A DNA stretch of 64,000 nucleotides from Jiangella sp. DSM 45060 (GTDB taxonomy: Bacteria; Actinomycetota; Actinomycetes; Jiangellales; Jiangellaceae), in the NCBI RefSeq assembly GCF_900105175.1, contig NZ_LT629771.1, forward strand, positions 1,736,001 through 1,800,000. Direction: 5' to 3'. The notes beneath the pieces are model-generated. The model did no database searches. It was not told the DNA's origin and saw nothing but the letters and a program-made list of their open reading frames with translations. A program made the translations under genes and the position numbers. The first letter of the stretch is position 1, and the number at the start of each line of letters is the position of its first letter. Of this stretch, positions 1 through 8,669 are shown one piece after another.

Positions 1-315
1 GGCGAGCCGTTCACCACCGCCGGCATGTGCTTCTACCGCGACGGCCGCGACAGCGTCGCCTGGCACGGCGACACCATCGGGCGCAGCCGCACCGAGGACA
101 CCATGGTCGCCATCGTCTCGCTCGGCGCGCCGCGTGCCCTGCTGCTGCGCCAGCGCGGCGGCGGCAGCGCCACCCTCCGCTTCGCCGTCGGCCACGGCGA
201 CCTCCTGGTCATGGGCGGGTCCTGCCAGCGGACGTGGGAGCACGCTGTACCGAAGACGGCGAAGCCGGTCGGACCGCGCATCAGCGTCCAGTTCCGGCCC
301 ACGGGAGTCCGCTAG
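1..315 (+). CDS. AlkB-like 2OG-Fe(II) dioxygenase, C-terminal fragment
   Basis: The reading frame is open from the window edge, so the N-terminus lies outside. The 104 visible residues match the catalytic end of AlkB-type oxygenases, which remove alkyl groups from DNA or RNA bases using Fe(II) and 2-oxoglutarate. The iron ligands appear as H-x-D (WHGD, fragment residues 22 and 24) and a distal His in TWEH (residue 81). The arginines of PRISVQFR (93, 99) are the expected 2-oxoglutarate and substrate contacts. The family call is by motif. The exact substrate cannot be told from this fragment. Confidence 0.8.
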   Translation, partial: GEPFTTAGMCFYRDGRDSVAWHGDTIGRSRTEDTMVAIVSLGAPRALLLRQRGGGSATLRFAVGHGDLLVMGGSCQRTWEHAVPKTAKPVGPRISVQFRPTGVR

Positions 316-376
316 CCGGTGCCCGCCACGCCACGGGGTACTACGCTCCCGGCAACCACACGGGAGGGGCGGGATC

Positions 377-1210
377 ATGCTGGCGCAGGTCGCGGAGGGT
401 GTGCAGGTCCACCAGAGCGCGTTGCTCGAGAACAACGCGGTCGTCGTGCAGGGGCGCGACGGCGTCCTGGTCGTCGATCCCGGCCTCACGACCGGCGAGC
501 TGACCTGCCTCGCGACCGACCTGTCCGGGGCGGGCCAGTCGGTGGTGGCGGGTTTCGCGACCCATCCCGACTGGGACCACGTGCTCTGGCACGCCGATCT
601 GGGCGACGTGCCCCGCTACGGCACGGCCCGCTGCGCGGCCTTCATGCGAGACGTGCTGTCGGACGCGGACTGGCGGGCCCGCGCCGCCGAAGGGCTGCCG
701 CCCGAGATCGCCGGCGACGTGCCGCTGGACCTCTTCGGCCGCATCGCCGGCCTGCCCGAAGGAACCGAGCGGGTGCCCTGGGACGGCCCCGCAGTCCGGA
801 TCATCGAGCATCGAGGGCACGCACCGGGCCACGCCGCGCTGCTGGTCGAGGAGCCCGGTGTGCTCGTCGCCGGCGACATGCTCTCTGACGTCCTGGTCCC
901 GATGCTCGACGTCGGCGCCGCCACGGACCCGATCGAGGACTACCTCGCCGCGCTGCGGCTGTTCGACGACGTGGCGGGCGACGTCGAGGTCGTCGTGCCG
1001 GGCCACGGGTCCGTCGGCGGGGCCGATCAGCTCCGCGCGCGCATCGACCTCGACCGCGCCTACGTGCACGCCCTGCGCGACGGCCGCGAACCCGGCGATC
1101 CGCGCATCGGCCCGTCGGCCGAGCCCGGCTGGGAGTGGGTGGTCGACGTGCACACCGGGCAGCGCGACAGCCTCGCCCGGCGACGCGAGCGGGACGCGAC
1201 GCCCGAGTAA
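377..1210 (+). CDS. MBL-fold metallo-hydrolase
   Basis: A 277-residue cytosolic metallo-beta-lactamase-fold hydrolase. The metal motif is HPDWDH (H63, D65, D67, H68), a variant of HxHxDH in which Asp replaces the second His. Later metal-site segments GHAPGH, GDML and PGHG are in order. There is no signal peptide. The ATG at 377 was chosen because a GGGAGG ribosome site lies 9 bases upstream; the frame is open further upstream but without a start signal. The substrate is unknown: the variant motif occurs in several hydrolase subgroups, so no lactamase activity is implied. Confidence 0.8.
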   Translation: MLAQVAEGVQVHQSALLENNAVVVQGRDGVLVVDPGLTTGELTCLATDLSGAGQSVVAGFATHPDWDHVLWHADLGDVPRYGTARCAAFMRDVLSDADWRARAAEGLPPEIAGDVPLDLFGRIAGLPEGTERVPWDGPAVRIIEHRGHAPGHAALLVEEPGVLVAGDMLSDVLVPMLDVGAATDPIEDYLAALRLFDDVAGDVEVVVPGHGSVGGADQLRARIDLDRAYVHALRDGREPGDPRIGPSAEPGWEWVVDVHTGQRDSLARRRERDATPE

Positions 1211-1217
1211 CCGCTCG

Positions 1218-1799
1218 TCAGGGCAGCGCCGGCTCGGCGAGCGCGGCCAGGGCGGCGGCGTGATCGCAGGCCAGCGCCGGGTCGCCGCCGACGGCGGTGG
1301 AGTCGAGGCGGGACGTCTCGGTGACGGCGAGGCTGACGACGCAGCCGCCGGTGGTCCCGGTGAACGTCACGGCCTCGTGCGTCCCGACCGGCGGCAGCGG
1401 CTGGACGTCCGTCGCGACGATGTCCGCGGCGCCGAGGCCGTCGAACAGCTCGATCGACACGGTGAAGCTCTCGTCCAGCGTCGCGCCCTCGAGCCGGTAC
1501 CGGCACACCCGCGCCTCGCCGAGCTCCTTCGCCTCGCCGCCGGTCAGCCCGAGCGACGCCAGCGCGGCGGCGTCGGCCATCGCGCACGGGTCCAGCGCGG
1601 CCAGCCCGGTGTCGTCACCGCCCGGTGACGGCGACGCCGACGGCTCGGACGGCGCCGCGGACGGCTCGGACGGGACCGCGGACGGCTCGCCGGTCGCGGG
1701 GCCGGTCGCCGTGGGCGCGTCGCCGGCCGGGTCGTCGTCCCCGCCGCAGCCGGTCAGCAGGAGCAGGACGGCGGCGGCGGCAGCTGGTATCCGTGGCAC
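1218..1799 (-). CDS. Secreted lipoprotein, DUF3558-like
   Basis: A 193-residue lipoprotein. A short hydrophobic leader ends in the lipobox LLTGC, so the mature protein would be lipidated on Cys18 and anchored outside the membrane. A low-complexity linker of repeated PSEPSA-type units (about residues 30-58) follows, then a compact domain with a few Cys residues that resembles the actinobacterial DUF3558 lipoprotein group. It converges on the MBL gene with only 7 bases between stop codons. Function is unknown. The lipoprotein call is firm, the family call is tentative. Confidence 0.7.
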   Translation of the reverse strand: MPRIPAAAAAVLLLLTGCGGDDDPAGDAPTATGPATGEPSAVPSEPSAAPSEPSASPSPGGDDTGLAALDPCAMADAAALASLGLTGGEAKELGEARVCRYRLEGATLDESFTVSIELFDGLGAADIVATDVQPLPPVGTHEAVTFTGTTGGCVVSLAVTETSRLDSTAVGGDPALACDHAAALAALAEPALP

Positions 1800-1880
1800 G
1801 GCGCATCATCCTGGCACGCGTCCCGGCCCGCCGCGGCCGGTTCGGCGCCGAGCAGGCCACTTCCACCTGCCGCGGCCGGT

Positions 1881-2855
1881 TCACCACCACCCGCGCCGCG
1901 CCGCCTGGATCCCGGCCTGGAACCGGTTCGTCGCCTGCAGCTGGTCGAACAGCCGCCGGGTGCGCCGTCGCATCGTCCGCGTCGACAGCCCGAGCTGCCG
2001 TGCGATCGCGTTGTCCGTCAGCCCCGCCGCCAGCAGCCGCACCAGCTGGCGGTCCTCGTCAGGCGCGTCCGGGTCGAACGCCGCGGGCGACGACGGCAGC
2101 GGCGTCGCCCGCGCCCAGTACACCTCGAACAGTTCCACCAGCGCGTCGAGCAGCGTCGACTCGCGGATCACCAGCCCCTGCGCGTGGCCCACCTCCATCG
2201 ACAGCGGCAGCAGTGCGACCCGGCGGTCGGCGATGGCCAGCTTCATCGGCAGCCCCGGCAGGACGCGGCCCTGCTCGCCGCGGCGGGTGAGGTCGTCGAT
2301 CTCGTCCATGGCGCCGGGGACCTCGAGCGCCTCGGGCGCGTAGATGGCCCGCCAGTGCACGCCGCTGTCGAGGCGCACCGGCTCGACCGGGTTGACGGCG
2401 GCCAGCACGTACGGCGGGCGGTCCAGCACCATCATCTCCGAGCGCACCTGGTGCTGCAGCCGGACGAACCAGCGGCCCTGCTCCTCGGGCCCGTTGAGCA
2501 GTTCGACGGTGCTGCCGCCGCCGGCCTCACGGCGGGCGGCGTGGAAGATCGACGACAGCGCGAGGGCGGAGCCGCGCACCTGGTCGAGCTCGCCGGCGCG
2601 CTCGCGGACCAGCGCGTCGAGCGCGGATTCGGGATCGACGGCGGTGTAGCGGCGACGCCGCCCGGACATCCGGATGACCAGACCGAGCGCGCGCAACCGC
2701 CCGCACGCGCGGTCGACCCGCCCCTCGGGCTGCCCGAGCTGCTGCGCCAGCGCCGCCGGCGTGGCCTCGACGCAGGTCAGAAGGGCGCGGTAGACCTCTT
2801 CGTCGAACGGGGCGAGGCCCACGGGCGCGAGCGAGGAGTCGTCGTCGGTCGTCAT
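1881..2855 (-). CDS. TrmB/LuxR-type transcriptional regulator
   Basis: A 324-residue one-component regulator. The N-terminus (about 10-70) reads as a winged helix of the TrmB kind (EEVYRALL, followed by a recognition segment). The middle is a ligand- or signal-sensing region, and the C-terminus (about 260-320) is a LuxR-like HTH with the segment LAAGLTDNAIARQLGLSTRT. ATG 2855 is preferred over an upstream in-frame start because it places the operator-like inverted repeat at 2866-2898 just outside the gene. It is divergent from the large subtilisin gene. Regulators of this architecture are often found beside secreted S8 proteases in actinobacteria, so the protease is the likely target (inference). 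Confidence 0.8.
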   Translation of the reverse strand: MTTDDDSSLAPVGLAPFDEEVYRALLTCVEATPAALAQQLGQPEGRVDRACGRLRALGLVIRMSGRRRRYTAVDPESALDALVRERAGELDQVRGSALALSSIFHAARREAGGGSTVELLNGPEEQGRWFVRLQHQVRSEMMVLDRPPYVLAAVNPVEPVRLDSGVHWRAIYAPEALEVPGAMDEIDDLTRRGEQGRVLPGLPMKLAIADRRVALLPLSMEVGHAQGLVIRESTLLDALVELFEVYWARATPLPSSPAAFDPDAPDEDRQLVRLLAAGLTDNAIARQLGLSTRTMRRRTRRLFDQLQATNRFQAGIQAARRGWW

Positions 2856-2865
2856 CGCCCCAATG

Positions 2866-2898
2866 TGGCCGCTTTGTGCCACCGGCCGCAAGCGGCCA
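2866..2898. promoter_or_regulatory. Inverted repeat, likely operator between regulator and protease
   Basis: Perfect 9-base arms TGGCCGCTT (2866-2874) and AAGCGGCCA (2890-2898) are separated by 15 bases, 11 bases before the regulator's start and 86 bases before the protease start. The placement suits autoregulation plus control of the protease. Binding is inferred. Confidence 0.45.
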
Positions 2899-2983
2899 GC
2901 TACAGCCATTGATACACGGAGTCACAACCACTACGAATGTCGCAAACCCGCGGAAACCCCGCCCGCGGTCTGACCTCGGGAGC

Positions 2984-5900
2984 ATGATGATTGCTCGACG
3001 ACTCCGCGCCGGATCCGGCGCCGCTCTGGCCGTCGCACTCGCGGCGGCCGGCCTGACCCCGTTCGCCACCGGCGCGGCCGCCGAGACCGACCCGGCGGCC
3101 GGCCAGGACACCCGCGTCATCGTCCTCATGGCCGGCCCCGACGGCGAACCCGTCGCGCCCGCCGAACTCGCGGCCGCGAGCGCACAGACCGAGCGCGCCG
3201 CCGTCGCCGCCCAGCGCACCATGCTGTCGGCCGCCGCGGACCAGGGCATCGACGCCGATGTCGAGCACGAGTTCACCGGCCTGGTGCACGCCGTCGCGCT
3301 CACCGTCCCCGCCGACGATGTCGACGCGCTGCGGCAGCTGCCCGGCGTCGCCGACGTCGTACCGGACCAGCGGGTGCGGGCCAGCACCGACGTCAGCGTG
3401 CCGCTCGTCGGAGCACCCGAGGTGTGGGAGCAGGAGGCGCCGGCCGGCGGGCCCGCCGACGGCACCGGCACCGTCGTCGCCGTGCTCGACTCCGGCGTCG
3501 ACTACACCCACCCGTCGCTGGGCGGCGGGTTCGGCCCCGACCACAAGGTCGTCGCGGGCCACGACTTCGTCAACGGCGACGACGACCCGATGGACGACAA
3601 CGGCCACGGCACCCACGTCGCCGGCATCATCGCCGGCACCGGCGACCCCGCCGCCGCGGTCACCGGCGTCGCACCCGGCGCGCAGCTGACCGCCTACAAG
3701 GTGATGAACGCGCGCGGCGAGGGCTGGGAGTCCGACATCATCGCCGGCCTCGAGGCGGCCGTCGACCCGGCCAACCCGTACCGGGCCGACGTGGTGAACA
3801 TGAGCCTCGGCGGCCCGGGCGACGGCACCGACCCGATCGGTCTCGCGTCCACCGCCGCCACCGAGGCCGGCGTCGTCGTGGTCGCGTCGTCGGGCAACTC
3901 CGGCCCCGGTGCGCACACCATGGGCAGCCCGGCGCTGGCCGACGGCGTGCTGTCGGTCGGCGCGTCGGCCAGCGCGCTGGTGCTGCCGACGGCCCGGCTG
4001 GCCGCACCCCGCCAGGAGCCGATCGCCACGTTCCGGGTGCCGTTCTCCGCGCCGGCGCCGGAGACGCCCGTGGTCGCCGAGCTGGTCGACGTCGGCGACG
4101 GCTACGAGGAGGACTACGACCGCGTCGGTGACGTCACCGGCAAGGTGGTCGCCTACCGGCAGAACCTGCCGGCTCAGATCACCGACGTCGCGCCGTGGAT
4201 GATCGAGCAGGCCCGGCTGGCGGAGGAGCGCGGCGCCGTCGCGCTGCTCGCCTACATCGACAACTACGGCGGCCCGGTGCTGATGGGCGAGGACCCCGGC
4301 GCGCCGTCCGCGCTCGACGGCGGCGCCGAGCCCGGCGTCGTCGACGTGCCGCTGCCGAGCCAGGCGATCTCCGGCGACGACTTCCGGCTGGACCGGCTGG
4401 TCGTCATGAGCCTGCTCGAGTCGCAGTGGGACGTGCTGAAGCGCGACCTCGGGGCCGGGCCGGTGCAGGTCGAGATCTCCGGCGAGGACGTCACCGACCA
4501 GGTGCTCGGGTTCAGCTCGCGCGGCCCGTCGCCGGACTACTCGATCGAGCCCGACCTCGTGGCGCCCGGCTTCGAGATCATGTCGGCGATCCCCACGCAG
4601 TGGTGGGCGCCCGGCCAGTACCGGCTCTCCGGCACCAGCATGGCCGCCCCGCACGTCGCCGGCGCCGCGGCGCTGGTGCGCCAGCTGCACCCCGACGACG
4701 CCGTCGGTGACGTGAACTCCCGGCTCACCGGGTCGGCGGCGCCGGTCGAAGCCGGCCCCACCATCTCCGGCGCGGGACGGCTCGACGTCGCCGCCGCGGC
4801 GGCCGCGGACCTGATCGCGTCGCCCGCCTCGGTGTCGCTCGGCCTGGCCGACCTCACCACCCCGGTCATCGGCGGCAGCGGCACGACCACCCTGCGCAAC
4901 ACGTCGGACGCCGACGTCACGGTCGCGCTGACGGCGCGGTCCGCCCCCGGCAGCGCCGGCACGGCCACCGTCACGCCGGCCGAGGCGACCATCCCCGCCG
5001 GGGGTGAGCTCGCGGTCGAGGTCACGGTGTCCGCGGACCGGCCCGAGCAGGACGCCGACCTCTCCGGCTGGATCGTCGCCACCGCAGGCGACGAGGAGGT
5101 CCGGGTGCCGTATCTGCTGGCCGCGCGCGGCCTCGTCGTGCAGACGTCGCCCGACCCGAGCGACGGCGCCTCGGAGGCGTTCATCTGGACGCCCGGCCCG
5201 CTCGGCGAGCCGCCGACGGTGACGGTGACGCCGCCGCGCGGCCGCCCGGTCACCGTCCAGGCCGAGCTCGACCACGGCAGCTGGTACCGCGCCGCCCTCA
5301 CCGGCCCGGACGTCGGCGCCTACGCCGTCGACGTCTCGGCCACCACACAGGACGGCGTCGGCCTGATCGGCTCGGCGACGTTCGAGGTGGTCGCGCCGGT
5401 CGGCAACTCGAACAGCCCGGCCTCCTGGCAGCCGATCGGCCCGAACTCCGGCGCCGGCCCCATCGCGACAACCCCGGCCGACCCGGACGTCGCCGCCATC
5501 ACCCAGTACCTGAAGGCCGGGCCGTGGACCACCGACGACGGCGGCGAGTCCTGGCGCCAGCACAACCGGCTGCCCGTCGCCGGCGGCACCGGCAACGGCA
5601 ACCTCGTCGTGGCCGCCGACGACCCGGACGTCATGTGGTACGCGGTCAACGGGTCGACCGGCGGGTTCCTCAACACCACCACCGACCCCGCCTACCGGGG
5701 CCGCATCCTGCGCACCGAGGACGGCGGCGAGACGTGGCGGCAGCTCGACGTCCCGGACGTCTCCACGATCGCGCTGGTCAGTGACCCGCAGACGCAGGTC
5801 CTGGTGGCCGTCACCGCCGACGCCCTGCTGGTCAGCCGCGACCGCGGCGACACCTGGGTCAGCCACCCCAACCTCGCCGGCAGCGAGCTGACCGGCGCCG

Positions 5901-7276
5901 CCGTCTCCGGCGACGACCTGTTCGTGGCCGACCTCGACGGCGTCTGGGCGGTCCGCGGGCTGATCGCCGGCGACCCGACCGGCACCGAGCAGATCTACAC
6001 GGCGAAGGAGGGCTTCGTCGAGGGCATCGCCGCCGACGACGACCTGCTTGCGCTGCTGGTCGACGACGTCGTCGTCGGCTCGCACGACGGCGGCGGCAAC
6101 TGGGACGTCAACTACCCGATCCCGGACGGCGGCGCGCTCGACATCGTCCTCAGCGACGACGTGCTGATGGTCACCACGTACCGCCCGGTGCAGCACGTCA
6201 GCCGCGACGGCGGGCAGACCTGGGCCGAGCTGCCGCAGCCGGTGGCCGGCGCCGTCGAGGACGACGTCGTGCCGTGGGGCGACGGCCTGCTGTGGTCGTC
6301 GCCGGGCGCGGGCCTGTTCGCCGTCGACGAGGACGGCGAGAACCCGGAGCGCCTCGGTGTTCAGGCGGCGACGCCGTACGACCTGGAGATCGTCGGCGGC
6401 GACACCCTGCTGGCCGGCACCGATTACGACGTGTACTCCACCGGCCTGCCGAACCGGCCGAAGCTGCCGGCCGGCGGCACCGAGTGGGGGCTGTCGGGGT
6501 ACGAGGCCTACATCGGCACCCGGGTGGGGCAGCTCGCCGCCGACCCGCAGGACCCGGAGACGGTGTGGAAGGTCCGCAAGGACGCGCTGTCGCAGTTCTG
6601 GGTCTACCGCAGCACCGACGGCGGCCAGGAGTGGGAGCACCTCACCAGCACCAACGAGGTCCCGTTCGACCTCGCCGTCTCGCCGGCCGACAGCGGCCGC
6701 GTCGTGATCCCGTTCTGGAGCCTCGGCGGCGTCGGCGTGTACGTCACCGACGACGACGGCCAGAGCTGGCGCAAGCAGTTCCACAGCGAGATGTTCACCA
6801 CCGTCGCCATGGACCCGGACGACCCGGACGGGCTCTGGCTGGGCAGCGCGTCCGGCCTGTACCGCTCCGACGACTTCGGGCGGACGGTGCGCAAGGTCGC
6901 CGACGGCCAGGTGACCTCCGTCGCGGTGGACGGTGAGCGGGTCGTCGCCGGCGGCGCCGCCATCCAGGTCAGCGACGACGGCGGCGAGACGTTCCGCACC
7001 GCCGACACCGGCGGGGTGCCGATGTCGGTCGCCGACCTGATCGTGTCGCCGGCCGATCCGGACACCTGGTACGCCGCGACCACGTCGTTCTCCGCGAACG
7101 GCCTGATCAAGGGCGGCCGCGGCGTCCTGCGCAGCAGCGACGGCGGGCAGACCTGGGTGAACGTGTCCCAGGGCCTGCAGAACCTCGCCGTGGTGTCGCT
7201 GGAGATCAGCCCGGACGGGCGCTGGCTCTACGCCGGCACCCAGCTGGGCGGCGTGCACCGGATCCGCACCCGGTAG
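2984..7276 (+). CDS. Secreted S8 subtilisin with C-terminal Asp-box (BNR) repeats
   Basis: A 1430-residue exported serine protease. Signal peptide at residues 1-35 (RRLR, then an Ala-rich core). An inhibitor-I9-like propeptide follows, up to about residue 130. The S8 catalytic triad is D169 (LDSGVDYTHP), H208 (GHGTHVAG) and S552 (GTSMAAPHVAG). The large gap between H208 and S552 holds a PA-like insert (about 370-480). After the protease come beta-rich Fn3-like segments, then from about residue 840 to the end ten Asp-box motifs of the type SDDGGxTW, which form beta-propellers in sialidases and sortilins. ATG 2984 (or 2987) follows CGGGAG. Typical subtilisins are 400-600 residues, so the propeller half is an added module, perhaps for binding a polymer or surface (inference). 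Confidence 0.9.
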   Translation: MMIARRLRAGSGAALAVALAAAGLTPFATGAAAETDPAAGQDTRVIVLMAGPDGEPVAPAELAAASAQTERAAVAAQRTMLSAAADQGIDADVEHEFTGLVHAVALTVPADDVDALRQLPGVADVVPDQRVRASTDVSVPLVGAPEVWEQEAPAGGPADGTGTVVAVLDSGVDYTHPSLGGGFGPDHKVVAGHDFVNGDDDPMDDNGHGTHVAGIIAGTGDPAAAVTGVAPGAQLTAYKVMNARGEGWESDIIAGLEAAVDPANPYRADVVNMSLGGPGDGTDPIGLASTAATEAGVVVVASSGNSGPGAHTMGSPALADGVLSVGASASALVLPTARLAAPRQEPIATFRVPFSAPAPETPVVAELVDVGDGYEEDYDRVGDVTGKVVAYRQNLPAQITDVAPWMIEQARLAEERGAVALLAYIDNYGGPVLMGEDPGAPSALDGGAEPGVVDVPLPSQAISGDDFRLDRLVVMSLLESQWDVLKRDLGAGPVQVEISGEDVTDQVLGFSSRGPSPDYSIEPDLVAPGFEIMSAIPTQWWAPGQYRLSGTSMAAPHVAGAAALVRQLHPDDAVGDVNSRLTGSAAPVEAGPTISGAGRLDVAAAAAADLIASPASVSLGLADLTTPVIGGSGTTTLRNTSDADVTVALTARSAPGSAGTATVTPAEATIPAGGELAVEVTVSADRPEQDADLSGWIVATAGDEEVRVPYLLAARGLVVQTSPDPSDGASEAFIWTPGPLGEPPTVTVTPPRGRPVTVQAELDHGSWYRAALTGPDVGAYAVDVSATTQDGVGLIGSATFEVVAPVGNSNSPASWQPIGPNSGAGPIATTPADPDVAAITQYLKAGPWTTDDGGESWRQHNRLPVAGGTGNGNLVVAADDPDVMWYAVNGSTGGFLNTTTDPAYRGRILRTEDGGETWRQLDVPDVSTIALVSDPQTQVLVAVTADALLVSRDRGDTWVSHPNLAGSELTGAAVSGDDLFVADLDGVWAVRGLIAGDPTGTEQIYTAKEGFVEGIAADDDLLALLVDDVVVGSHDGGGNWDVNYPIPDGGALDIVLSDDVLMVTTYRPVQHVSRDGGQTWAELPQPVAGAVEDDVVPWGDGLLWSSPGAGLFAVDEDGENPERLGVQAATPYDLEIVGGDTLLAGTDYDVYSTGLPNRPKLPAGGTEWGLSGYEAYIGTRVGQLAADPQDPETVWKVRKDALSQFWVYRSTDGGQEWEHLTSTNEVPFDLAVSPADSGRVVIPFWSLGGVGVYVTDDDGQSWRKQFHSEMFTTVAMDPDDPDGLWLGSASGLYRSDDFGRTVRKVADGQVTSVAVDGERVVAGGAAIQVSDDGGETFRTADTGGVPMSVADLIVSPADPDTWYAATTSFSANGLIKGGRGVLRSSDGGQTWVNVSQGLQNLAVVSLEISPDGRWLYAGTQLGGVHRIRTR

Positions 7277-7284
7277 GCCGCAGC

Positions 7285-7334
7285 GCGCGACGAGTGGGAC
7301 GACGCGGAGTCAGCCGTCGTCCCACTCGTCGCGC
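7285..7334. terminator. Bidirectional terminator hairpin
   Basis: Perfect 19-base inverted arms (7285-7303 and 7316-7334) with a 12-base loop lie between the convergent subtilisin and DUF genes. The right arm also encodes the last residues of the leftward gene (RDEWDDG). There is no clear T-tract, as is common in high-GC genomes. Confidence 0.65.
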
Positions 7335-7579
7335 AGTTCCTTGCGCAGCACGTCGACCTGCACCATCAGCGCACCGAGCAACTCCTCGCGGTTCAGCCGG
7401 TTGGTGGTGCGGTACGACCACGCGGGCCGCCCGTCCGCGTCGAGGACCTTGATCAGCACGAACGCCTCGATGGCCGTCTCGCCCTGCGCGAGCGGGTGCA
7501 CCTCGAGGCCGCTGAGCACCTGAGCGACCGGCACGCGCTCGTCGCCGATCGAATCGGGGTCGCTGTCCATGGAGCACAT
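7310..7579 (-). CDS. Small conserved protein of unknown function
   Basis: An 89-residue soluble protein with no signal peptide or membrane segment. It contains the stretch GLEVHPLAQGETAIEAFVLI and a C-terminal acidic tail. I do not recognise a named family. Two nearby ATG codons (7579 and 7570) are possible starts and neither has a strong ribosome site; a more distal start would run into the divergent phosphodiesterase gene. Its stop codon lies inside the shared terminator hairpin, supporting its being a real transcribed gene. Confidence 0.5.
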   Translation of the reverse strand: MCSMDSDPDSIGDERVPVAQVLSGLEVHPLAQGETAIEAFVLIKVLDADGRPAWSYRTTNRLNREELLGALMVQVDVLRKELRDEWDDG

Positions 7580-7701
7580 CCAAGCACCCGCCGCCGGCAC
7601 GCCGCGCGGGCGGTCTTCACCCAGGAGTCGACCCAGGTCCGACTCCGCGTCACGTCCCGGTGTCAGCCTGGCGGCCACCCATCCGGATCGGAGGATCCAT
7701 C

Positions 7702-8559
7702 GTGCGGATCGCCAGCATCGCCAGACTCGCCGGGCTCGTCGTGACCTCGGTGCTGATCGTCTCCCCCGCAGCCGCCGTCGCGGCGGACGAGGCCGACGGG
7801 CCCGCCGTCATCGCCCATCGCGGGTCGTCCGGCATCGCGCCGGAGAACACGGCCGCCGCCGTCCGGGCCGCCGTCCGCCAGCGCGCGGACGTCGTCGAGA
7901 TCGACGTCCAGCGGACGAAGGACGGGCGGCTGGTGAACTTCCACGACTGCACCCTGGAACGCACCACCGACGTGGAGGAGCGCTTCCCGGGCCGGGCGTC
8001 GTACCGGGTGTCCGACTTCACATGGGCCGAGCTGCGCACTCTCGACGCCGGCTCCTGGTTCGACGAGAGCTTCGCTGGCGAGCCGATCATCACCGTACGG
8101 GAGGTGATCCGGCTGCTCGGCCGGCACACCGGCATGCTGGCCGAGATCAGCCCGTGCGGGCACTACGCCGGCACGGGCCTGCCGGAGCAGCTGGCCGCCG
8201 AGCTGAGCGCGATCCCGGGCTACGTCGACGGCGCTCTGGCGGACGGCCGGCTCGGCGTGCAGTCGTTCGTGGTCGCCGACGCGCGGGCGTTCCAGGCCGC
8301 GCTGCCGGAGGTGCCGATCGGCCTGCTCGACGCCGACCGGCCCACCGAGGCGGAGCTGCTGGAGCTGTCGGCCTGGGCGGACCAGGTGAACCCGCAGTTC
8401 ACCGTCACCGACCAGGCGCTGATCGACCGCGTCCACGAGCTGGGCATGGAGATCAACGTGTGGACGGTCAACGAGCCCGGCGCCATGCGGCGCATGCGCG
8501 ACCTGGGCGTCGACGGGATCATCACCGACTTCCCGCAGTCGCTGACCCAACGGGGCTGA
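7702..8559 (+). CDS. Secreted glycerophosphodiester phosphodiesterase
   Basis: A 285-residue GDPD-family enzyme that would cleave glycerophosphodiesters to glycerol 3-phosphate and an alcohol outside the cell. Catalytic segments are visible in order: IAHRGSSGIAPENT (general acid-base His and metal Glu), EIDVQRTKDG (metal Glu and Asp) and HDCTLERTT (second His). Closing motifs are INVWTVNEP and DGIITDFP. The GTG at 7702 is chosen because GGAGGA at 7690-7695 sits 6 bases upstream and it begins a good signal peptide (RIASIARLAG, then a hydrophobic core to AVAADE). Confidence 0.9.
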   Translation: MRIASIARLAGLVVTSVLIVSPAAAVAADEADGPAVIAHRGSSGIAPENTAAAVRAAVRQRADVVEIDVQRTKDGRLVNFHDCTLERTTDVEERFPGRASYRVSDFTWAELRTLDAGSWFDESFAGEPIITVREVIRLLGRHTGMLAEISPCGHYAGTGLPEQLAAELSAIPGYVDGALADGRLGVQSFVVADARAFQAALPEVPIGLLDADRPTEAELLELSAWADQVNPQFTVTDQALIDRVHELGMEINVWTVNEPGAMRRMRDLGVDGIITDFPQSLTQRG

Positions 8560-8577
8560 GGACGTCTCCGGGGCCGG

Positions 8578-8606
8578 CTCAGGGACCACCCCGAAATGTC
8601 CCTGAG
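8578..8606. terminator. Putative terminator after the phosphodiesterase gene
   Basis: Nine-base arms CTCAGGGAC (8578-8586) and GTCCCTGAG (8598-8606) with an 11-base loop lie 19 bases after the stop and before the next operon. Confidence 0.5.
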
Positions 8607-8669
8607 TCAGCCCTGAAACCACCCTTGAACTGCTGTTTCATCGACGGCGATGGCCGTAACGTGACGGCC

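Noticed and set aside
2900-7258. Very long open frame on the minus strand opposite the subtilisin
   Set aside because: It is a by-product of GC-rich codon use; it has no domain and the plus strand holds a clear S8 protease with Asp boxes.
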